This document shows positions 1 to 6,621 of a DNA stretch of 21,436 nt, one piece after another. The translations under genes and the position numbers were made by a program. Where the stretch lies: the NCBI GenBank assembly GCA_036274495.1, contig DASUFP010000040.1, positions 1 to 21,436 on the forward strand. Reading direction: 5' to 3'. The stretch comes from DASUFP01 sp036274495. GTDB lineage: Bacteria; Bacteroidota; Bacteroidia; AKYH767-A; OLB10. The notes beneath the pieces are model-generated. The model searched no databases, had not been told where the DNA came from, and worked only from the letters and a program-made list of their open reading frames with translations. Numbering within the stretch: position 1 is the first letter of the stretch; every line of letters starts with the position of its first letter.

Positions 1-117
1 TCTCTTATAAATTAACTGAAACGCCTCTAAATTAATAAAACCGTCCCGAAAATAAAATTGCTCATTCAGAATCGCAGAACTATTGTAAATAGTGAATGGC
101 GGGGCAACAGGTAAACT

Positions 118-1062
118 CTATTTTTTACCAAACATGGAGAAATGCACATAACGTTTCGGATTCCTTTTCATATCGGTAAGGAGGCTGTCAAGAGAGACAA
201 CCGATCCGGTGAGTGCATTGTACAGGCTGTCATTATTAGCCAGCAATCCAAGCGAACCCTCTCCCCTGTTAATTTTCTCGAGTAATTCGGCAGATTGGGC
301 AAGTGTTCTGTCGGCATTATTGATGGTATTTGCAATATTCGCTTTTGCCAATGTGTCGCTGATACGGGAAAAATTTTCGATCACGTTGGACAATTCCTGA
401 TTGTGTGTTTTCAGCGTAGATGAAATGGATTCCATATTGGCTATCATTATCCGTAGCTTACCGTCCGACGGAGTGATCATATTATCCAGGCTGGCAGATA
501 ACCGCTCAACGTTAGCAAGTGTGCGGTTAAGACTTTCGAACCCGCCTCCTACGCTCCCTTTGTTTTCGGGATCAAAAACCTTCCGCATGGTGGTAGCTAA
601 TGAATCAATGGAAAGCAGCAGGTTTTCGGCCTTGGATTTTAGTGGCTCCATCTGATCGGTAAGGGTACTGCCAATTTCAGTGATGAGCGTATCTCCGTCA
701 GTCGCAGGAGCAGAAACAGAATCGATCAATAATTCAACGGCACGTCCACCCAGCAAATCCGAACTGAAAATGCGTGCTGTAGAGTTTTTGCCTATAACTA
801 TCTTATCACTTACCCGAAGGGCTACCATAATGCGTCCCGAACGGTCGTTTACGAATTTTATCTTTTCAACTTGTCCGACTTTTACTCCACTCAGCAAAAC
901 ATCACTTGAAGGCACCAGGCCGTCAACTTTGCTATAAATGGCATAAAAGCGGTTTGTCCCCGAAAAAATATCGATGCCTTTAAGATAATTCGCTCCCCAG
1001 AAAAGTCCACCCAGGGCCACGGTGACCAACAGGCCAACTTTTACTTCTTTTGTGAACTTCAC
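118..1062 (-). CDS. MlaD-family (MCE domain) phospholipid-transport substrate-binding protein
   Basis: The 314-residue product has a short basic N-terminus (MKFTKEVKVG), one membrane segment at about residues 9-24, and then an MCE domain at about 36-115, with the typical run DGLVPSSDVLLSGVKVGQV. The rest (about 130-300) is predicted helical and rich in heptad-like Leu/Ile and Asn/Ser, as in MCE proteins that form a periplasmic stalk. Known members of the family bind lipid for an ABC transporter (MlaE/MlaF-like permease and ATPase) in the inner membrane; neither partner gene is in the window. The start codon is GTG: a stop lies in frame a few codons upstream with no ATG between, and MKxxKEVKVG is a normal beginning for this family. 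The gene follows the amidase by 45 bp on the same strand, so co-transcription is likely. The family call is firm; the transported lipid is unknown. Confidence 0.9.
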   Translation of the reverse strand: MKFTKEVKVGLLVTVALGGLFWGANYLKGIDIFSGTNRFYAIYSKVDGLVPSSDVLLSGVKVGQVEKIKFVNDRSGRIMVALRVSDKIVIGKNSTARIFSSDLLGGRAVELLIDSVSAPATDGDTLITEIGSTLTDQMEPLKSKAENLLLSIDSLATTMRKVFDPENKGSVGGGFESLNRTLANVERLSASLDNMITPSDGKLRIMIANMESISSTLKTHNQELSNVIENFSRISDTLAKANIANTINNADRTLAQSAELLEKINRGEGSLGLLANNDSLYNALTGSVVSLDSLLTDMKRNPKRYVHFSMFGKK

Positions 1063-1107
1063 CTTTGATTTTTGCTTTAATGGGCAATATTACAAAAAAG
1101 GAACTTT

Positions 1108-2277
1108 TCAGGGTTTAGGCTTGCTGTTCAGCTGATCAATTGCCTCACTCACCGAAATGCGTCGCGGTCCTGAAAAAGCTACCAAAAAAGCATCTGAAAA
1201 TCCTCCCGATTTAAACTGTTGCAAATCCTTTCTGGCTACAGCCGGATCGGTATACACCCCTGAATAAAACCTGGTCATCCCGTCGTCACCAATAAGAGAA
1301 CGCACATCCGGAACAGCATTAAACTGCTTATCGGCCCCCGGTTTAACATTTGATACTGCCCCAAGCTGAATTGTTAAAAACACCATTGGAGGCGTTTTAA
1401 CATCTTCTTCGGATACAGGCGGATCCACGGGCGTTACCGGAATTTTCTCAGGTTTAACATCCTGACTACCAATTGCTTCATTGTTTATCCCACCTGTTTT
1501 TTGCTCCAGTTTTGATTTATATTGGCCAAAGGCGTTTAAAATTGAATTGGCCAGACTTTGCTGTCCGCTGTCGCTTTTAAGGAATTTTTCGTCCTCCTTA
1601 TTTGTTAAAAAACCGAGTTCGATCAAAATGCTGGGCATGGTTGTCCTGTAAAGGACCAAAAAACCGGCCTGCTTGATACCTCTGTTAAACCGGCCGGCTT
1701 TGTTTTCAAATTGATCCTGAACCATGGAGGCAAGTTCCAGTGACTGGTTCATAAAGGTGTTTTGAAACAGGGTGAAAATAATATTGGCTTCCGGTGAAGA
1801 GGGGTCAAAGCCATCGTAATTGGCCTTGTAATCTTTCTCGAGCAAGATGGAAGAGTTTTCCCTTTTGGCAACCGAGAGATTATCGGCGGTTTTATGCAAA
1901 CCCATGACATATGTTTCTGACCCGAAAGCTGCTGAAGGTCCTGAGTTGCAATGGATACAGATAAATAAGTCGGCATGGGCACGATTTGCGATTGCCGCCC
2001 GTTCATGTAATTCAACGAAAACATCCGTTTTACGGGTATAAATAACTCTGATGTCAGGAAACTTTTTTTCAATCAGTTCCCCAAGTTTGAGGGAAACGGC
2101 AAGGGCAACATGTTTCTCATATGACGAGGACCCGATACAGCCTGAGTCATGCCCGCCATGTCCGGCATCTATTACCACTGTCTTCATTTTGAAAGCAGCA
2201 GGTGCCTTGTGGCTGAACGAGAAGGAGCTCAGCAACAAAGGAATGATTATGAACGATATGCGCTTCAAAAGGGGCAA
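1108..2277 (-). CDS. Exported N-acetylmuramoyl-L-alanine amidase (Amidase_3) with C-terminal SPOR-like region
   Basis: This 389-residue zinc amidase would cleave the bond between MurNAc and L-Ala in peptidoglycan, in the periplasm. A signal peptide spans about residues 1-26 (KR followed by a run of Ile/Leu/Phe). The Amidase_3 domain covers about 32-255: DAGHGGHD with zinc ligand His40, Glu54 in SYEKHV, the third ligand in CIHCNS, and the catalytic Glu in ILIELGF. An insertion around SSILLEKDYKANYDGFD is typical of the Bacteroidetes/AmiC-like branch. A Pro/Glu-rich linker leads to a C-terminal region at about 297-384 (FLTIQLGAV ... RFYSGVYTDPAVARKDL) that resembles a SPOR peptidoglycan-binding domain. 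The start is non-ATG: TTG at 2277, or possibly the TTG at 2268. An in-frame stop immediately upstream prevents extension, and the first ATG (residue 31) would delete the signal peptide. The downstream mlaD-like gene is probably in the same operon. Confidence 0.9.
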   Translation of the reverse strand: MPLLKRISFIIIPLLLSSFSFSHKAPAAFKMKTVVIDAGHGGHDSGCIGSSSYEKHVALAVSLKLGELIEKKFPDIRVIYTRKTDVFVELHERAAIANRAHADLFICIHCNSGPSAAFGSETYVMGLHKTADNLSVAKRENSSILLEKDYKANYDGFDPSSPEANIIFTLFQNTFMNQSLELASMVQDQFENKAGRFNRGIKQAGFLVLYRTTMPSILIELGFLTNKEDEKFLKSDSGQQSLANSILNAFGQYKSKLEQKTGGINNEAIGSQDVKPEKIPVTPVDPPVSEEDVKTPPMVFLTIQLGAVSNVKPGADKQFNAVPDVRSLIGDDGMTRFYSGVYTDPAVARKDLQQFKSGGFSDAFLVAFSGPRRISVSEAIDQLNSKPKP

Positions 2278-2290
2278 TTCTTATTTTAGT

Positions 2291-2298
2291 TAGCTTTG
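2291..2298 (+). promoter_or_regulatory. -7 promoter element for lptD (TAGCTTTG)
   Basis: The octamer is an exact match to the Bacteroidetes sigma-ABfr -7 consensus TAnnTTTG. It would place transcription start near 2302, downstream of the GTG at 2300 and about 28 bases before the ATG at 2330. That is why I choose the ATG as the lptD start. I see no convincing -33 TTTG partner. Confidence 0.45.
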
Positions 2299-2304
2299 GG
2301 TGCT

Positions 2305-2312
2305 CAAAGTTA
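2305..2312 (-). promoter_or_regulatory. -7 promoter element for the amidase-mlaD operon (TAACTTTG on minus strand)
   Basis: Read on the minus strand this is TAACTTTG, an exact TAnnTTTG match. It points leftward toward the amidase start at 2277, with an expected transcript start near 2300. It faces the lptD element across only 6 bp. I see no clear -33 element. Confidence 0.4.
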
Positions 2313-2329
2313 CTCCTCCTGCACCTGAG

Positions 2330-4867
2330 ATGCCGCCGCGCGGAAATCCGATATCAACAAAAATATTAACCGCATTTCCCTGCCTTTTAGTATGGTTGGC
2401 TTTCATGACCGCTCCACTACAATCAGCGGGCCAGGCACCGGGAGATTCCTTATTTTCAATTCCCGACACTTCACTTGCCCCTTTTAGTGACGATTTAAAA
2501 TCGAAAGTGCACTATACCGCAAGTGATTCGATTCGTTTTGATATTAAAAACCAAAAGGTCTTTTTGTATGGAAAGGCTGTAGTTGAATATGAAGATCTTG
2601 AACTAAAGGCAGAAAGAATTGAGCTGGATTGGGAGTCGAGGAACGTAACAGCCCACGGAACCCTTGATTCAACCGGCAGCCCGGTAGGACTTCCCGCCTT
2701 TTCACGGGGCGAAGAGTCCTTTACAGCCGATGTTATCCGGTACAATTTCGATAGTGAGAAAGGAAAGATAACCCAAATCAATACCAGGCAGGGAGATGGT
2801 TACATACAAGGTGAAACCGTCAAGAAAATTGATGACTCCAACTTCTTTATCCGGCATGGCACATATACCACATGCGATTTGCCACATCCGCATTATTCGA
2901 TTGCAGCCGGCAAATTAAAGGTAATCCGCAATAATAAAATACTGACCGGACCCGCCAATTTGACGATTGCCGATGTTCCCACACCTTTTGCCATACCATT
3001 TGGTTATTTCCCTACACGCAAAGGGAGATCGTCAGGTATTATTTTTCCCACGTATGGTGAATCGGGACGTCTCGGCTTTTTTCTGAAAGATGGCGGATAT
3101 TATTTCGGACTTAATGATTACGTTGATCTGGCCCTTACCGGGGATTTTTACAGTAAGGGAAGTTGGGGCACAAAACTCTATTCCAATTATGCTCTTCGCT
3201 ATAAGTTCACCGGTGCACTTGCCATAAGCTATTCCGTGATAAAACAGGGTGAACCGGAAACACCTGAATTTAGTGAAACAAAAGATTTTTTTGTCAGATG
3301 GAACCACCGTCAGGATCCAAGAGCCAATCCTAACAGTGTACTGGCTGCAAATGTAAATTTTGGAAGCAGTGAATATTACCAGAACAACATTTCATCGCCA
3401 AATAATTATTTAACCAATACTTTTCAATCATCGGTAGCCTGGTCAAAAACATGGCCGGGTAAACCTTACTCCCTTTCCACCAGCATCACTCATAGTCAAA
3501 ATACGATTACCCGAGATGTTTCAATGAGCCTCCCGAACGCAAACTTTAGCGTAAACCGGCAATATCCATTCAGGAAAAAAACCCATATAGGTGAAGAAAA
3601 ATGGTTTGAAAAAATTGGCGTCAGCTATCAGGCGAATATGCAAAATACAATTCAGACAAAAGACACTTTGCTGTTTAAATCAGGTTCGGCTGACCTTTTC
3701 CGTTCAGGTATTTCGCACACACTGCCGATAAGCACTTCCATTAAAATGTTTAAACATTTTACTTTTTCCCCGGTGCTGACTTATAATGAACGATGGTATC
3801 TGAAAACCATCAGAAAGGATTTTGATACAGGTGAAAATCAGGTGGTAGTTGATACCGTAAACGGTTTCAGGGCTGCAAGAGACTTTCTGTTTTCCACTTC
3901 CCTGAATACACGTATTTACGGGATGCTTCAAACTAAAAAGGGGAAAATTGCTGCCATCCGTCATGTGATGTCACCCACCGTTTCATTTGGTTATCGTCCC
4001 GATTTCAGCGACCCATCGTTTAATGCATATAAAGTTTATCAGATCGATTCAGCCGGCAATTCAGGAAAGTATTCGATTTTTGAAACCGGAATTTACGGAG
4101 GGCCACCGTCAGGTAAATACGGAGTGATTGGATTTTCATTGGATAATAACCTTGAAATGAAAACTAGAACTGTTTCGGATACTGCGGTAACCTTGAAAAA
4201 AATCAAGCTGTTGGAAAGTCTGGCGTTGGGTGCTTCTTATAATCTCGCTGCAGATTCAGTTAACTGGTCACTCATTTCATTAAACGGGAGAACAACTTTA
4301 TTTGATAAGATAAATGTAAACTTCAGCAGCAGTTTCGATCCTTACATCAGTGATTCAATCGGCCGCAGGTTAAATACCAGTGAACTGGAGGCCAATAATC
4401 GTTTGGCACGATTGGTTAACTCAACAGGATCAATAGGGTTTTCGCTCAACAATAACACTAAACCAAAGACAAGTGACAGGGGGACTCCGGACGAACTGAA
4501 TCAGATTAATTCTAACCCGGGTGACTATGTGGACTTCACCATTCCTTATAACCTCACCGTAAACTACAGTGTGAGTTATACCAAAGCCGGACTGCTGAAT
4601 GCCGTGGTCAATCAGACTTTGAATTTCTATGGTGATCTGGCACTAACTTCAAAATGGAAGGTGACCTTCAGTTCCGGTTATGATTTTAAAGCAAAGGACC
4701 TTTCCTATACAAATCTGGGAATATACAGGGATTTGCACTGCTGGGAAATGCGGTTGAACTGGGTGCCATTCGGACCACAGCAGAATTATTATTTTCAGAT
4801 CAATGTGAAGTCATCCGTTCTGCAGGATCTGAAACTTACCAAGAAAAATGATATTTACGACCGGTGA
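2330..4867 (+). CDS. lptD: LPS-assembly protein LptD (OstA family)
   Basis: This large outer-membrane protein (845 residues from the ATG) receives lipopolysaccharide from the LptA bridge and inserts it in the outer leaflet. A signal peptide ends near QSAGQA. An OstA/LptA-like jellyroll domain follows at about 55-200 (KNQKVFLYGKAVVEYEDLEL, then ADVIRYNFDSEKGKI and YIQGETVKKIDDSNFFI). The LptD barrel takes up the rest; its start carries the family signature PFGYFPTRKGRSSGIIFPTYGES. The mature protein has only two cysteines: one in TTCDLPHPHY (residue 182) and one in the C-terminal strand motif DLHCWEMRLNW (residue 804). An upstream GTG at 2300 would add ten residues (LKVTPPAPE...) that do not look like part of a signal peptide and would lie before the likely transcript start, so I prefer the ATG. 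purC follows after 73 bp with its own promoter-like element. Confidence 0.93.
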   Translation: MPPRGNPISTKILTAFPCLLVWLAFMTAPLQSAGQAPGDSLFSIPDTSLAPFSDDLKSKVHYTASDSIRFDIKNQKVFLYGKAVVEYEDLELKAERIELDWESRNVTAHGTLDSTGSPVGLPAFSRGEESFTADVIRYNFDSEKGKITQINTRQGDGYIQGETVKKIDDSNFFIRHGTYTTCDLPHPHYSIAAGKLKVIRNNKILTGPANLTIADVPTPFAIPFGYFPTRKGRSSGIIFPTYGESGRLGFFLKDGGYYFGLNDYVDLALTGDFYSKGSWGTKLYSNYALRYKFTGALAISYSVIKQGEPETPEFSETKDFFVRWNHRQDPRANPNSVLAANVNFGSSEYYQNNISSPNNYLTNTFQSSVAWSKTWPGKPYSLSTSITHSQNTITRDVSMSLPNANFSVNRQYPFRKKTHIGEEKWFEKIGVSYQANMQNTIQTKDTLLFKSGSADLFRSGISHTLPISTSIKMFKHFTFSPVLTYNERWYLKTIRKDFDTGENQVVVDTVNGFRAARDFLFSTSLNTRIYGMLQTKKGKIAAIRHVMSPTVSFGYRPDFSDPSFNAYKVYQIDSAGNSGKYSIFETGIYGGPPSGKYGVIGFSLDNNLEMKTRTVSDTAVTLKKIKLLESLALGASYNLAADSVNWSLISLNGRTTLFDKINVNFSSSFDPYISDSIGRRLNTSELEANNRLARLVNSTGSIGFSLNNNTKPKTSDRGTPDELNQINSNPGDYVDFTIPYNLTVNYSVSYTKAGLLNAVVNQTLNFYGDLALTSKWKVTFSSGYDFKAKDLSYTNLGIYRDLHCWEMRLNWVPFGPQQNYYFQINVKSSVLQDLKLTKKNDIYDR

Positions 4868-4900
4868 TAGTTCAAACCGAATTAAAAGTGATTACCGGCA

Positions 4901-4930
4901 ATTGAATTCAACCGTAAACTTATAAATTTA
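4901..4930 (+). promoter_or_regulatory. Candidate purC promoter (ATTG, 18-bp spacer, TAAATTTA)
   Basis: TAAATTTA (4923-4930) differs from TAnnTTTG only in the last base. ATTG (4901-4904) sits 18 bp upstream, close to the usual spacing for the -33 TTTG box. Transcription would begin about 5 bases before the purC ATG, giving a very short leader. The same AAATTTACA string precedes two other plus-strand genes in the window. Confidence 0.4.
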
Positions 4931-4940
4931 CACCCTTCAA

Positions 4941-5888
4941 ATGGGAACAATAGCAGAAACGAAATATACTTTTCCGGGACAAACCCGCTTTTACAAAGGG
5001 AAAGTCAGGGATGTTTATACCATTGCAAACAAATACCTGGTAATGGTTGTGAGTGACCGCATTTCGGCTTTTGACGTGGTATTGCCAAAGGCTATACCAT
5101 ACAAAGGTCAGGTGCTGAATCAGCTTGCCGCATATTTTATGCAACAGACTTCAGATCTGGTACCCAACTGGATAATTGATGTACCTGACCCGAATGTAAC
5201 AATTGGTAAAATGTGTCAGCCATACCGTGTCGAAATGGTAATCCGCGGGTATCTTGCAGGACATGCCTGGCGGACTTACAAGTCGGGAGAACGAATGTTG
5301 TGCGGCGTAAGAATGCCCGAAGGGTTAAAAGAGAATGACAAATTACCCGAGCCAATCATTACACCTACCACCAAAAGTGATCATGGACACGACCAGGATA
5401 TCTCGCGTGAAGAAATCATCAAACAAGGTATTGTAAGTGAAGGAGAATATCTGCAATTGGAAAATTATACCCGTCAGTTGTATCAGCGCGGAACCGAAAT
5501 GGCACACAAACGAGGATTGTTACTGGTTGACACCAAATATGAATTCGGTAAAGACAGAGATGCCATATTACTAATCGATGAAATTCATACACCCGATTCG
5601 TCGCGTTACTTTTACAAGGATGGCTATGAAGAACGACAGCAAACCAACACACCTCAGAAACAGCTGTCAAAAGAATTTCTAAGGCAGTGGCTTATTGAAA
5701 ATAACTTTCAGGGACTCGAAGGACAAAGGATTCCTGATATGACTGAAACAATTGTTCAAAGTGTTTCTGACCGTTACATTGAACTCTATGAAAATATCCG
5801 TGGAGAGCAATTTATCAAATCTGATACAACCAACATCGTGCAGCGAGTAGAGCAAAATGTGTGCTCAAGCCTGAAGAAATTATCCTGA
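4941..5888 (+). CDS. purC: Phosphoribosylaminoimidazole-succinocarboxamide synthase (SAICAR synthetase), long form
   Basis: The enzyme joins CAIR and aspartate using ATP, the eighth step of de novo purine synthesis, in the cytoplasm. Family signatures appear in order: FYKGKVRDVY at about 13-22 (nucleotide site), VSDRISAFDVVLP, YKGQVLNQLAAYF, VEMVIRGYLAGHAWRTY, then PTTKSDHGHDQDIS (substrate loop), LLLVDTKYEFG, LIDEIHTPDSSRY, and KQLSKEFLRQWL. At 315 residues it resembles the longer yeast Ade1-type enzyme rather than the roughly 240-residue E. coli form, as is common in Bacteroidetes. The start is ATG with no obvious Shine-Dalgarno. It lies downstream of lptD on the same strand but probably has its own promoter. 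It converges with the minus-strand gene whose stop is at 5974, and I find no good terminator in the 85-bp gap. Confidence 0.97.
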   Translation: MGTIAETKYTFPGQTRFYKGKVRDVYTIANKYLVMVVSDRISAFDVVLPKAIPYKGQVLNQLAAYFMQQTSDLVPNWIIDVPDPNVTIGKMCQPYRVEMVIRGYLAGHAWRTYKSGERMLCGVRMPEGLKENDKLPEPIITPTTKSDHGHDQDISREEIIKQGIVSEGEYLQLENYTRQLYQRGTEMAHKRGLLLVDTKYEFGKDRDAILLIDEIHTPDSSRYFYKDGYEERQQTNTPQKQLSKEFLRQWLIENNFQGLEGQRIPDMTETIVQSVSDRYIELYENIRGEQFIKSDTTNIVQRVEQNVCSSLKKLS

Positions 5889-5973
5889 CGGACTTCCGCC
5901 TCTATTCAGCCGGTCTGAACAAAAAATTAAATTCACCCATTATACCCGGGAGTGCTTTCCTTCAATAAGTAAA

Positions 5974-6513
5974 TCAATCCTTGCCCTTTTCACCAACAAA
6001 GTAATCCTCATCATCTTTAAAGAGGACATTAAATGTAGTCAGGCTTCCGTAAATACGGGTAAGGTATTGCTGCAAGTTTACTTTATCTTCCTCACTGAGT
6101 TTATCATTGGCATTGATCCGCTGTTCCATCACACGCAGGCGATCACGGAGCATGATGATCTTATTAAAGAATATATCAATGGGAACTTCCTTTCCTTTTA
6201 AGGCTGAATTTCCGGGTTGTAAAACAAGTTTCCCTCCGGTCCATTTAGATCCTATCTGAACAGTTTCCTGTATGTCGGAATATTTCCTGATGATTCCGGT
6301 AATTATCCGCTCCACATCCGCCATGCTAACCTGTCCCTCTTCCGTTTCTAATGCTTCAATTACCTCCAGACCAACATAATTGCGGGAAACCTCCAGCCTG
6401 CCCCGCTGGAGAAAAATAATTACATAGGTACGTGGCTTTACGTTGATTACCACGCCTTCGCCAAATTCAAGATGGCGGATTCTTGAGCCAATGCCCAGTT
6501 CGTTTTCAGTCAT
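5974..6513 (-). CDS. Conserved small protein with SH3/Tudor-like N-terminal domain, function unknown
   Basis: I do not recognise a named family for the whole 179-residue protein. Residues about 5-52 (GIGSRIRHLEFGEGVVINVKPRTYVIIFLQRGRLEV) follow the pattern GxxVxHxxFGxGxVxxx...vxF seen in small beta-barrel, nucleic-acid or RNA-polymerase associated modules such as the UvrD/PcrA C-terminal Tudor-like segment and CarD-type domains. A linker with EALETEEG leads to a mostly helical C-terminal half (about 65-165) that could dimerise or bind a partner. The protein is acidic at the C-terminus and lacks a signal peptide or membrane segment, so it is cytoplasmic. It lies 108 bp downstream of the EF-G2-like gene and has its own -7 element. 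A role in transcription, repair or translation is only a guess from the fold resemblance. Confidence 0.75.
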   Translation of the reverse strand: MTENELGIGSRIRHLEFGEGVVINVKPRTYVIIFLQRGRLEVSRNYVGLEVIEALETEEGQVSMADVERIITGIIRKYSDIQETVQIGSKWTGGKLVLQPGNSALKGKEVPIDIFFNKIIMLRDRLRVMEQRINANDKLSEEDKVNLQQYLTRIYGSLTTFNVLFKDDEDYFVGEKGKD

Positions 6514-6531
6514 TTTGATTATTTATGACTT

Positions 6532-6539
6532 CAAAAATA
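6532..6539 (-). promoter_or_regulatory. -7 promoter element for the small SH3-like protein gene (TATTTTTG on minus strand)
   Basis: On the minus strand this is TATTTTTG, an exact TAnnTTTG match about 18 bases upstream of the ATG at 6513. Minus-strand TTTTG at 6559-6555 could be the -33 box, but the 15-bp gap is shorter than usual. Confidence 0.35.
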
Positions 6540-6621
6540 ATCAATCCCAAAAACCAAAACTGTATTAAAGGTTAATTATTACAGTAACGCAAATAAGTTA
6601 AACCTGCTTAAGTTGAACCTG

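Noticed and set aside
79..93. Inverted repeat ACTATT-GTA-AATAGT downstream of mlaD
   Set aside because: AT-only short arms and no T-tract on either strand; not a credible terminator.
209..937. Plus-strand ORFs opposite the mlaD-like gene
   Set aside because: Antisense shadows of a well-supported gene, without recognisable domains.
2300..2329. GTG start for lptD ten codons upstream of the ATG
   Set aside because: The added residues do not suit a signal peptide, and the predicted transcript start lies at or after this codon.
5905..5919. Small hairpin TTCAG-CCGGT-CTGAA between purC and the convergent gene
   Set aside because: Only 5 bp of stem and no T-run after it in either direction.
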